Shown piece by piece: positions 17,428 to 24,665 of a DNA stretch of 64,000 nucleotides (positions are counted from its first letter, which is position 1; each line of letters begins with the position of its first letter). The stretch is from Planctomycetota bacterium (GTDB taxonomy: Bacteria; Planctomycetota; Planctomycetia; Isosphaerales; Isosphaeraceae): assembly GCA_028291545.1 (NCBI GenBank), contig JAQGHR010000060.1:41987-105986 (forward strand). The letters are read 5' to 3'. The position numbers were made by a program, and so were the translations under genes. Below the pieces are notes generated by a model, which was not told the DNA's origin, did not search any database, and worked only from the letters and a program-made list of their open reading frames with translations.

Positions 17428-19131
17428 ATGAGCGCGTGCTTAAAGGGCTGCCAATTCGGTAAGAGCGATTGCCTCGGTATGCATCAATCGCATTTGTGTG
17501 ATAAACCCGAGTATCACTCTCTGCTCAAGTCCATTTCGATACCGGCTAAGACGGAATCCCGAACCGTTAGCTATCCCGATAAGCATGTCGTCCCGTTGCT
17601 CGGTCTCTATTCTCGGTTCGGGAGACGGGTCCGCTACACGCCTAAATGCGGGGTAATTTGTGCGGGAGAGGCATCCGTCTTTATCGGGATCAAGCTCATG
17701 CTTACGAGCTTGTTATTGTCCCACGACGTGCCGTGTACAGTCTTCGACTTGGGCTTTACTCTCGATCAGCGGCAATGGTTGTACGATCAGGGTCTCAACC
17801 TCGTGATCCCGGATCTACCCGAGGGACACCGTTTTGAGCTTGCGGAGAATCGATGGACGTTGTGGGTCAAGCCGTTGCTTATGCGATTGTCTCCGTACGA
17901 GACCACGGTATGGCTCGACGCCGATATCGTGGTCGATCGGGACTTGAGCGAGCTTGCCGACCTGGCTGCCGTCGATGGCGTGGTGATCTACACGGACAGC
18001 TTCGCCACGGACCCGAGTATCCTCTTGAGCAATCCCCGTCTGTACGAGCGCCATCCGGTCCCCGAGGTCTACCCTAGCGTCAACTCGGGAGTCGTGGCTT
18101 ACACCGATCGCAAGTTCCTCGATCTGGCATGCCAGTTGTTTGACGAGTGCAAGACCGATAAGTTGCTTGCGTCCTGGATTGCGTGTTGGGATCAGGGGTT
18201 GATCAAGCACGCTCTAGAGTCCCTCGGGATTCGTCCTCGTGATGATCTCAATTGGAATCGCCCCGGATGGACCGTAGCGGAACGCGGTACTCCTCTGGAT
18301 AGTCCCGAGGTACTTGCTCGTTGTCTGCCTGGGACCTTGACTCACTTCCAGGCAACCGGGAAGCCGTGGGAACACTGGCATGACTTTCCGGTATCGCTAC
18401 GTGTCCCCGAGGACTTATCGGTCTACATCTTGGGACACGAGCCGTTCTCTTGTCCTGCCTCTCCGTTCCTCGTGCCTCTCAACCTATCGGAGAGGCAGCA
18501 TGATCAATCGCTAGGGGAGTGCCGGGTATTCGCCCAGATCGCTCCCGAGGACGTTCCTACGCCATTCGTGGGGCTTGCTACGCATAGGTGGGTCGAGAAG
18601 TACGGAGAGCGGCGGATACTCGCGCCATGGCAATTCGGTGATCTCGACTTGAGGGCGGATATCGTCTATTGCGCCATGAGGACCGACAACTATATCGGGT
18701 TGCCCTATCCAGATTGGACACACCATTGCGACCACTACAATCCGGGACTCGGGAAGCTAATCGAGGAATTGCGGAGCTACTCGGGGCGAACAGAGTCAAC
18801 CGTCTCGTGCTGGTCTAACAATTTTGTAATGCATGTCGATGTGTATCGAGACTTGAGAGCGTTCTGGCTGGAAACGATGGCGTATTTCGTGGCGAAATAT
18901 CCGGCGTGTCCTTACGAGGCTCACAATCCGCCTCGGTCTTGGGCGTACTTCGGAGAGGCGATCAGCGTTCACTATCTAGCTTCGCGTCCCGATCTTCGTT
19001 TCGTCGAGATGACTGCCACGGGATCGTCGGTAGCTCCCGAGGTCTCTCCCGTGTCTCCGGTAGTGATCCCGAGTCAACCGGAGCGGACCTCGTGTTGCGG
19101 CTCTAACCGTCCTCGGGTAAATCGACGGTAA
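17428..19131 (+). CDS. GT8-like glycosyltransferase with a second C-terminal domain
   Basis: The 567-residue protein has a GT-A type core. VWLDADIVVD contains the metal-binding DxD (Asp164, Asp166), followed by VYPSVNSGVVAYT and a CWDQGLIKHAL segment that match GT8-family enzymes. The first 35 residues are Cys-rich (CLKGCQFGKSDCLG), and a second domain (residues about 335-535) contains PYPDWTHHCDHYNPGLGKLI and PRSWAYFGEA, not recognised. The product could glycosylate the fibre or a host glycan; donor and acceptor are unknown. It follows the fibre gene by one base and precedes a methyltransferase. Confidence 0.75.
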   Translation: MSACLKGCQFGKSDCLGMHQSHLCDKPEYHSLLKSISIPAKTESRTVSYPDKHVVPLLGLYSRFGRRVRYTPKCGVICAGEASVFIGIKLMLTSLLLSHDVPCTVFDLGFTLDQRQWLYDQGLNLVIPDLPEGHRFELAENRWTLWVKPLLMRLSPYETTVWLDADIVVDRDLSELADLAAVDGVVIYTDSFATDPSILLSNPRLYERHPVPEVYPSVNSGVVAYTDRKFLDLACQLFDECKTDKLLASWIACWDQGLIKHALESLGIRPRDDLNWNRPGWTVAERGTPLDSPEVLARCLPGTLTHFQATGKPWEHWHDFPVSLRVPEDLSVYILGHEPFSCPASPFLVPLNLSERQHDQSLGECRVFAQIAPEDVPTPFVGLATHRWVEKYGERRILAPWQFGDLDLRADIVYCAMRTDNYIGLPYPDWTHHCDHYNPGLGKLIEELRSYSGRTESTVSCWSNNFVMHVDVYRDLRAFWLETMAYFVAKYPACPYEAHNPPRSWAYFGEAISVHYLASRPDLRFVEMTATGSSVAPEVSPVSPVVIPSQPERTSCCGSNRPRVNRR

Positions 19132-19148
19132 GCCTACTCTATAAGGGC

Positions 19149-19811
19149 ATGCTAATCATTGATACGGAACGCGGATATGCGTTCGATGACGGACCCGCGA
19201 TGCAATATGGCGAACAGTATTGGCTTAAACATAAGCCGATGGGTAAGAGTTTGATCGGTCGCAAGCTGAACAAGTTTCGTGCGGACCTCGTTGCACGGCA
19301 CGGAGTTACGAGGGTCGTAGACTTCGGCATAGGCGACGGGGCTTTTCTCCGCAAATGCAAGGGGACTGGCTTCGGCTACGACGTGAATCCGCTTGCGGAG
19401 TCGTGGTTGCGGGACGAGGGGCGATGGCTCGATCCTTACGAGGGTAAGGTACTAGAGCTTGTCAACGGGATCACTTTTTGGGATTCGATCGAGCATGTCA
19501 GGGACCCGAGCAAGATACTCCGTCGAATCCCTCGGGAGACTCTGGCTTTTTTCAGCTTGCCGATCATTGATGATCTCGACAAGTTAAGAGATTGGTATCA
19601 TTACCGCCCATGTGGTTGCGGTATCAAAAAGGATCACGAGCTTAGCGGCGGTTGCGGAGTCGAGCACCACCACTATTTCACGCATACGGGATTCCAGATG
19701 TTTTTACATCGAAACGGACTCAAGCCGATCGAGGTACATGACGCGGAAACCCGGATCGGTCGCAAGGACGTTCTTACGTACGTTGCGGAGAAGATCACGG
19801 ATTTGCGGTAA
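19149..19811 (+). CDS. Class I SAM-dependent methyltransferase
   Basis: The 220-residue product shows motif I as RVVDFGIGDGAFL (about residues 55-67), an acidic end of strand 2 in GYDVNPLAES, and a motif-IV-like GITFWDSIEHVRDPSKIL, typical of Methyltransf_23/11 enzymes that methylate sugars or small molecules. A Cys/His cluster (CGCGIKKDHELSGGCGVEHH) may bind metal. It follows the glycosyltransferase and probably acts with it. The leader CTCTATAAGGGC precedes ATG 19149. Its 3' end overlaps the leftward cytosine methyltransferase by 17 bases. Confidence 0.78.
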   Translation: MLIIDTERGYAFDDGPAMQYGEQYWLKHKPMGKSLIGRKLNKFRADLVARHGVTRVVDFGIGDGAFLRKCKGTGFGYDVNPLAESWLRDEGRWLDPYEGKVLELVNGITFWDSIEHVRDPSKILRRIPRETLAFFSLPIIDDLDKLRDWYHYRPCGCGIKKDHELSGGCGVEHHHYFTHTGFQMFLHRNGLKPIEVHDAETRIGRKDVLTYVAEKITDLR

Positions 19812-20358
19812 AAAAGGCTCGTGCGAAACCGGGCGGGGTCATGCTTCGGAGACGTTTCGTCTTGGGTCTCGTTCCGCCAAGCGTTTGCAGCCACGATCCT
19901 TGTTTGCAGGAACGAATCGGCTCGACGGGAGTTTTCTCCGGTATCGAGAACTTACCCCAGAGCAACGTCTTTTTCGTGTAGGGATCACCGTACTGCCACG
20001 GATCGAAAATCAATCGAGGATCACCGTAGAACCTCCGCAACCTACCTACGGGATTCTCTAGACACCACCACACCGGATCGCACAAGGCGACCAAGCGGAG
20101 GCAAGCATCGGCTAGCGCGAGAGCATCGGTGAGCGAGTCAACGCCTTTGGATTGCCACCATCTAGCGCCAGAGCGTGCTAGGGCGGTACAGGGCGGGGCG
20201 GCTAGGATTCCGTGGATCGGAGACCTCGGGAATGAGAACAGCCGGATATCTTCGCCTCGATCAAGATCGATCGGGACGACACGATATCCGGCTTCGGCAT
20301 ACGGGCGGGACCATTCCCCCGACCCAGAGCATAAGTCAAGGATTATACGAGATTGCAT
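19795..20358 (-). CDS. C5-cytosine DNA methyltransferase-like protein (short phage form)
   Basis: The 187-residue product has motif I (LDLCSGSGEWS, residues 8-18), the catalytic PPC at 55-57 (Cys57) and ENP at 101-103 replacing ENV. It lacks the C-terminal target-recognition part of full-length Dcm enzymes, a common state for phage versions. It would protect phage DNA from host restriction or mark it. It is second in a leftward pair after the exported SH3-like gene. Its start codon lies inside a strong hairpin, so its translation may be controlled or its true start may differ. Confidence 0.72.
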   Translation of the reverse strand: MQSRIILDLCSGSGEWSRPYAEAGYRVVPIDLDRGEDIRLFSFPRSPIHGILAAPPCTALARSGARWWQSKGVDSLTDALALADACLRLVALCDPVWWCLENPVGRLRRFYGDPRLIFDPWQYGDPYTKKTLLWGKFSIPEKTPVEPIRSCKQGSWLQTLGGTRPKTKRLRSMTPPGFARAFFTANP

Positions 20359-20381
20359 CCCTTACGAGAGTAGGGATGCAA
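20353..20381 (-). promoter_or_regulatory. Hairpin covering the start codon of the cytosine methyltransferase gene
   Basis: TTGCATCCCT (20353-20362) is repeated inverted as AGGGATGCAA (20372-20381) with a nine-base loop. On the leftward RNA the ATG of the methyltransferase (20356-20358) is in the paired arm. There is no T-run, so control of translation is more likely than termination. Confidence 0.55.
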
Positions 20382-20401
20382 CAAGTTATGCCGATGGCAC
20401 G

Positions 20402-20911
20402 TTAGCGGCTCGATCGTTTCGCCTTGGGCTTTGCCTTCGCCTTGGCTTTGATCCGTGCCTCAATCTTGGCTTCCTCCTCGGGAGTGAGGACGAATTCCTT
20501 TCGCTCGATCATCCGGGGGAGTTGCTCGGCAAGGACGTATCCGCTTTTCCCCTTGTATTCCCCGTCGAGTACCCGAATCTCGACAGCCGGGGGGTATCCC
20601 TCGGGGATATACGGCGGGGTAGAGCGATACTTGAGGACCAAAACATTCGTCCCGTGGCTCAACGGGAAAAGCTTTTTGGTCTTCGCCATCTCGACGAATC
20701 CATCGGTATCCTTCACCAAGTAAGTGTCAATCAAGTCCTTGTAAAAGATCGAGAGGACGAGCGGTATCTGCTCGTCCTTGTGCTTGATATGGATCGGCAA
20801 CCGATCCCCTGGCTTGGGGATGTAGTTCGGATCCGCCACCAATTCCGGCACCGGGGCGGGATCGGTCTTGGGAGTCTGAGCGAAGGCAAGCGTCAGGATG
20901 AGCGTGAGCAT
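20402..20911 (-). CDS. Small exported SH3-like protein (candidate lysogenic conversion gene)
   Basis: The 169-residue product starts with a short hydrophobic segment (MLTLILTLAFAQ) that looks like an export signal, followed by a Pro/Asp-rich linker. Residues about 105-130 contain PPAVEIRVLDGEYKGKSGYV, the pattern of bacterial SH3-like domains. The C-terminus is very basic (KAKAKAKPKAKRSSR). It has its own near-consensus promoter and is transcribed against the virion genes, as expected for a gene active in the lysogen. A cell-surface role such as blocking other phages is inference. Confidence 0.65.
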   Translation of the reverse strand: MLTLILTLAFAQTPKTDPAPVPELVADPNYIPKPGDRLPIHIKHKDEQIPLVLSIFYKDLIDTYLVKDTDGFVEMAKTKKLFPLSHGTNVLVLKYRSTPPYIPEGYPPAVEIRVLDGEYKGKSGYVLAEQLPRMIERKEFVLTPEEEAKIEARIKAKAKAKPKAKRSSR

Positions 20912-20956
20912 GGTTCGTCCTCGTGTCCGACAGATAAAGGAGTCTTGTCCGATAAC

Positions 20957-20985
20957 AGTATAGCCAGATCCAAGCTTGTTGTGAA
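20957..20985 (-). promoter_or_regulatory. Strong sigma70-type promoter of the leftward pair
   Basis: On the minus strand TTCACA and TATACT are separated by exactly 17 bases (20980-20985 and 20957-20962). Each box has five of six consensus bases. It drives the SH3-like gene and probably the cytosine methyltransferase. Confidence 0.65.
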
Positions 20986-21089
20986 TTAGCGTGTCTGACG
21001 ATTCGTAATCCTGCCACGTTCCGAGGCATCTTCGTTTTTAGCCTCGGGATCGCTTCGGCTAGGGGTTTATTCCATTCCGCAACTTGGAA

Positions 21090-21119
21090 TTGACAAGTGT
21101 CCCAAGTCTTTGAGATCAT
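21090..21119 (+). promoter_or_regulatory. Candidate promoter of the two small rightward genes, with flanking dyad
   Basis: TTGACA (21090-21095) is followed after 18 bases by GATCAT (21114-21119). The -35 region lies within an imperfect inverted repeat (CTTGG with CCAAG), suitable for an operator. The next gene starts at 21167 with a good ribosome site. Confidence 0.45.
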
Positions 21120-21166
21120 AGGGAACAGTTGGACACGAAAAGCCCAAGACGAGGAGACCGGAAACA

Positions 21167-21481
21167 ATGTTCTTTAGAATTTACAAGTCTTCAAGTGAAG
21201 GACGGCGGGAGTTGATCCTTAACTCCGATCACATCACAAAAATCGAGGTGGAATACTCGATCCCGAGCAAAGTGGAAGGTAAAACCGTCTTGTTCTCTAC
21301 CTCGGTTCAATTGGGTAGCGCAGACCCGAACGCGGTGCGAAATTACAAAGTCTTCGTCGGCGGCGAAGTCCTCAACCTTCGTTCCAATCCCAACGATCCG
21401 GTCTTGAATCACATCGAAGAAATCTACCGCAACTCGATCAAGGGCAACGGTGGAATGCAGGCAGAGGCAGAGGCGGTATGA
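21167..21481 (+). CDS. Small hypothetical phage protein
   Basis: The 104-residue product has no recognised family. It is beta-rich in the first half (LNSDHITKIEVEYSIPSKVE) with an acidic helical end. GAGGAG lies ten or so bases before ATG 21167. It heads a two-gene rightward unit with its own promoter, between the leftward SH3-like gene and the leftward integrase. The position suggests regulation or early function rather than virion structure, but nothing in the sequence proves this. Confidence 0.6.
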   Translation: MFFRIYKSSSEGRRELILNSDHITKIEVEYSIPSKVEGKTVLFSTSVQLGSADPNAVRNYKVFVGGEVLNLRSNPNDPVLNHIEEIYRNSIKGNGGMQAEAEAV

Positions 21482-21687
21482 GCGTTCGGGATCGCATCCT
21501 AGAGGCAATGCAAGAGAGCGAAGACACGGGTCAGAATGACCTAGCCTTCGCTCTCTTGACCGTCCTCGTTGCTCTGGACACCGACAAGATCGATGTCCTC
21601 GCCGCGCTCTTGCGGGACTTCATTCCCCTTGTCGAAAGCGGTGAGTCCGCAAGTCCCACCCTTCGCCTACCGCCTCACGATCGGTAG
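21478..21687 (+). CDS. Small acidic hypothetical phage protein
   Basis: The 69-residue product is helical and acidic (RDRILEAMQESEDTGQND, then LTVLVALDTDKIDVLAALL). Its start overlaps the preceding stop by four bases (ATGA), which supports translation. Its 3' end overlaps the convergent integrase end by 68 bases, so transcription of one could influence the other. An excisionase (directionality factor) for the serine integrase would be encoded by a small gene near it; this gene and the previous one are candidates only by position. Confidence 0.5.
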   Translation: MSVRDRILEAMQESEDTGQNDLAFALLTVLVALDTDKIDVLAALLRDFIPLVESGESASPTLRLPPHDR

Positions 21688-23323
21688 AGCCAACCTCGTA
21701 TTGATGCGCCGCAATCGTCCTGATCGTCAATCGCCCGTCCGTGTCAGAGCCGCCGATCAAGTCGTTATCGGGACCGGGGAACTTGGCGTTCAGGAGAGCG
21801 AGCGTCCTCGTTCCGCCACGACGGAAAAAGACTTGCACCATCGCGGATCGTGCTCGTTTGTGGTGCGGCGCAACCAGTATCCAGATTTCCGAGATCAACG
21901 CCGCAAGCCGTGTCCTCAACCGGATCCGGATCGAGGACAGTTCTTCGCCCGTCGAGCCGTCCATCATCTCTAGGAGGTCTTTCGCCCCCTGAAGATCGTG
22001 GTCAGTTGTCGCCGATGCCTCGATTTTGAGGGACTCGATCCGATTGGCGGCGGTGTCTCGTGTCGATTCAAGATCACGCAACACGTCGATGAGCGATCCG
22101 AAATCGGGGTCCGTCTTGAGCCTCTCCTTGATGGCGGTAATCCTCGCCTCGGTATCCGCCAATACGCCTCGTTGCTCGGTAAGCTGATCGTTCAAGGTAT
22201 CGCCGCTAATCCTTGACGGGAGGATATCGCTCGGCTTGACCTCCCGAGTCCAGCGAAGGATTGCGGACTCGACAGCCTTATAGGACACGCTTAGGTACTC
22301 ACAACCGGCAACACCCTTGGCAGCGCCACTAGAGACGAGCTTGGGACCGGAGGCGTCCTTGCGAACCAAGATCATGGTGTGTCCGTCTCTGGCGTCTCGA
22401 ATGAGACCGCTAAACAGGTTGGCAACATCCTGACCCTTGGGTCCTCGTCCGTGCGTCTTGTGCGCGTCCAGGATCGCTTTGGCGCGATAGAAATCGCCTT
22501 GGCTCATGATCGGGGGGTAATAGTTCGGGATCGCCTCTCCGACCGGCTTACGATCGCGTGCGGTGTGTCCGGTGTGAGGCTGGTACTCTCCGAAGACGCT
22601 CCGATTGTTCAAAATCTTGAGGATGTAGCTCTTGTGCCAGCTATTCGAGTACCCCATCGGCGGGACTTGTGTCCGGTTCAGCAACTTAACGATCCCGTGT
22701 GCGCCCGTTCCGTCGAGACAGAGGCGGAAAATGGTGCGGACGATTTCGGCTCGATCGTGAACTACGACAAAGGCGGTCTTGTCGTCGTTCAACTTTAGCC
22801 ACGCCGGACACTTGCCAGTGAGTTTCGTTGTTCCGAGCTTGCTCCGTTTGCTTGCCCAGGCGGACTTGAGTCTTACCGCCTTAGTCGCGGACTCCTCGTG
22901 AGCGCGGGACATATAAACGATGGCAGTGATGATCTTCGTGAGATCGTTGAGACCGGCGGTTGTGAAGTGCTCTGGCGGGGTCAGGGTGACGATTTCGATC
23001 CCGGATCGGAGGATCGATCGAAAACGGTCGTAAGCCTCGTCTACCTGATTGCGAGAGAGTCGATCTAAGCTCTCGATCACGAGGACGGATCCTTTAGGGA
23101 CTCTCCCCTCCTCGATCGCGCGGAGGAACGCGCCTAACGCGGCTTTTGCGTTCTCCCCTTTGAACGCGGGTACCCCGAGGTCTTGTAGGTTCAGGCTGGT
23201 ATCGAGGACGTAGCCGTTCCGGTCGCACCACGCCTTTGACGCCTCGGTCTGCCTCTTGAGACTGTTGCCTTTGCTCTGATCGGGGGTTGAAAAGCGGATG
23301 TAGCTGAACGCCAATCGCCGCAT
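21620..23323 (-). CDS. int: Large serine recombinase (phage integrase)
   Basis: The 567-residue enzyme inserts the phage at attB in comM. The N-terminal catalytic domain has YIRFSTPDQSKGNSLKRQ with Ser12 as nucleophile and the second arginine motif ESLDRLSR. The recombinase domain follows (GIVKLLNRTQVPPMG, then YILKILNNRSVFGEY). A coiled-coil segment lies near residues 400-460. The zinc ribbon cysteines usual after SGL(L/I)R are missing. AGGAGG lies eight bases before ATG 23323. The gene lies right beside the host junction, as usual for integrases. Confidence 0.95.
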   Translation of the reverse strand: MRRLAFSYIRFSTPDQSKGNSLKRQTEASKAWCDRNGYVLDTSLNLQDLGVPAFKGENAKAALGAFLRAIEEGRVPKGSVLVIESLDRLSRNQVDEAYDRFRSILRSGIEIVTLTPPEHFTTAGLNDLTKIITAIVYMSRAHEESATKAVRLKSAWASKRSKLGTTKLTGKCPAWLKLNDDKTAFVVVHDRAEIVRTIFRLCLDGTGAHGIVKLLNRTQVPPMGYSNSWHKSYILKILNNRSVFGEYQPHTGHTARDRKPVGEAIPNYYPPIMSQGDFYRAKAILDAHKTHGRGPKGQDVANLFSGLIRDARDGHTMILVRKDASGPKLVSSGAAKGVAGCEYLSVSYKAVESAILRWTREVKPSDILPSRISGDTLNDQLTEQRGVLADTEARITAIKERLKTDPDFGSLIDVLRDLESTRDTAANRIESLKIEASATTDHDLQGAKDLLEMMDGSTGEELSSIRIRLRTRLAALISEIWILVAPHHKRARSAMVQVFFRRGGTRTLALLNAKFPGPDNDLIGGSDTDGRLTIRTIAAHQYEVGSTDREAVGEGWDLRTHRFRQGE

Positions 23324-23334
23324 CGTAAGTGCCT

Positions 23335-23394
23335 CCTAGCCAAGCCGTTATCACTGGACTGGCTAGGATACGGCGGCGAGTTTGGAGGCGTCAA
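23335..23394 (-). promoter_or_regulatory. Integrase promoter with overlapping operator-like dyad
   Basis: On the minus strand TTGACG (23389-23394) and TATCCT (23365-23370) are 18 bases apart. A perfect 8-bp inverted repeat, CCTAGCCA (23335-23342) and TGGCTAGG (23360-23367), overlaps the -10 box and the ribosome site, suitable for repression by a dimer. The -35 box lies within 15 bases of the attachment region. Confidence 0.55.
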
Positions 23395-23400
23395 GGCGTA

Positions 23401-23425
23401 ATCGACTACAACACGAGGACGTTGT
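23401..23425. other. Attachment junction (attL/attR) between prophage and comM
   Basis: The comM frame matches its family up to GGHNVL and then runs into a TAG at 23406-23408 supplied by phage sequence. Crossover must therefore lie within the bases that encode HNVLVL, about 23,404-23,420. Serine integrases use a two-base crossover in a short identity, so the exact core needs the other junction. Confidence 0.75.
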
Positions 23426-24071
23426 GCCCACCAGATGCGGCGATCACCAGCGCACGCTTGGCGTATTCCTGACCCTTCACGTCGGAGAAGTCGTCCTCGG
23501 TGTGAGAGAGTGCGCGAAAGACTTCCTCAACGTCGATCGAGGTTGGCTCGATGTCGAGCATCCCCGAGAGGTAACCGACGGCCTCGGCGAGGCTGCCGAT
23601 CGGGATCACGGGAATCCCCTCCACCACCGCCGCCTCGGCCGCGTTGGCCGACGGCACCAGCATCGCGGTGCGATTCTCCGAGGCCGCGGCCAGCGCCATC
23701 GCGAGCGCGCCCTTGATCGGCCGGGTCTCGCCGTCCAGCCCCAACTCGCCCACGATCGCAAACGATCCCGGCCGATCCAGCGTCATCTGGCCGTTGCCCA
23801 GGAGCATGCCCAGGGCGATCGGGAGGTCGAACCCCCCGGCATCCTTCTTCAGGTCGGCCGGAGCGAGGTTGATGATGATTCGATCGATCGGCCGGCGATA
23901 GCCGGAGTTCACGATCGCCCGCTCAACGCGGTGCGTGCTCTCGCGGACGGCGGTCTCGGCCAGGCCGACGAGGACCGTCTTGGGGTTCGAGGTCGAGGAG
24001 ACGTCCACCTCCACCTCGACCGGGGCCGCCTCGATCCCGATCAGGGTGTATGACGAGAGCTTGGCGAGCAT
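23406..24071 (-). pseudogene. comM: comM/yifB, 5' part only, cut by the prophage
   Basis: ComM is an MCM-like AAA+ helicase that helps branch migration of DNA taken up in natural transformation. The 221 residues here cover the N-terminal Lon-protease-like domain (DVSSTSNPKTVLVGLAETAV, GGFDLPIALGML, GELGLDGETRPIKGAL) and end at KGQEYAKRALVIAASGGHN with VLVL and a stop. In intact proteins GPPGxGKT follows at once. Walker A, Walker B and the rest must be at the far end of the prophage. ATG 24071 is the family-typical start (MLAKLSSYTLIGI). The codon and GC style are those of the host. Confidence 0.9.
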
Positions 24072-24238
24072 GGACTGCGTCGTCCGCACGGTGCGAGGAG
24101 ATGGACTCCGGTGAACGGGACGACCCGCCACCACATGACTTGAACGAATGTATCAGCCCCGTGGCGAGATGCAAGCGGGGCGCGGGGAATCCGCCAAGAT
24201 GGGCCGGGGCCACCTCGGGGACGGTCGGAGGGGTTGTC

Positions 24239-24580
24239 TCAGGCGGAGCAGGCCGCGCGGCGAATGCCCTGTAGGGCGGCTTCGACGGCGAGGTTATAGG
24301 CCGTGATGATGTCGGGGTCCGGCTCCGACCCGCCATGGGCGTGGATCGGGCGGGCGAGGAAGTCCACCAGGACGCGGAGCCGCTCCGTCTCGGCGCGGTG
24401 GCGTTCCAGGTCGTGGCGATACTCCCATTTGGCTCGCGGCGACGCGAGGTCAACGTCCCGTTCTCCGCGGGTCGCGGCGACAACTTCGTCGGACGCGGCG
24501 ACCGAGGCAACGTCGGGCTTGGGCACGTGCGGCTCCTCCGGTGGTGCGTGGTCCTCCCTGGCGGACGAACTAGATAACAT
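24239..24580 (-). CDS. Small hypothetical host protein
   Basis: The 113-residue frame has host-like codon use and a helical C-terminal half (EYRHDLERHRAETERLRVLV, then IITAYNLAVEAALQGIRRAA) after a Ser/Pro-rich N-terminus. No family is recognised. The chosen start ATG 24580 has no clear ribosome site, and a start further downstream is possible. It lies between comM and the Gfo/Idh/MocA gene, all leftward. Confidence rests on amino acid composition rather than homology. Confidence 0.45.
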   Translation of the reverse strand: MLSSSSAREDHAPPEEPHVPKPDVASVAASDEVVAATRGERDVDLASPRAKWEYRHDLERHRAETERLRVLVDFLARPIHAHGGSEPDPDIITAYNLAVEAALQGIRRAACSA

Positions 24581-24665
24581 ATCCCGAAACGTAGGGCAAG
24601 AGGCAGAGGCGCGGATTCTCGATTCGAAATATGGTGTATTGCTTGGGATTTGCGAGACTGCGTCG

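Larger units (their letters stand above)
1..23410. mobile_element. Integrated HK97-type siphovirus prophage (right-hand part; left end outside window)
   Basis: The segment carries, in canonical order, terminase, portal, prohead protease, major capsid, head-tail joining, tail tube, tail chaperone, tape measure and fibre genes, and ends with a large serine integrase. GC content and codon use differ visibly from the chromosome that begins near 23,406. The right boundary is set by the point where the host comM reading frame stops matching its family. The left boundary is not in the window: the first gene is already truncated by the window edge, and no repressor, replication or lysis gene is seen. 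Every virion module gene seen is intact except the glycosyltransferase at 6599-7645, so the element may be functional. Confidence 0.93.

Noticed and set aside
20129..20989. Rightward frame across the leftward SH3-like and methyltransferase genes
   Set aside because: The leftward genes have an export signal, PPC/ENP motifs and a near-consensus promoter; the rightward frame has none.
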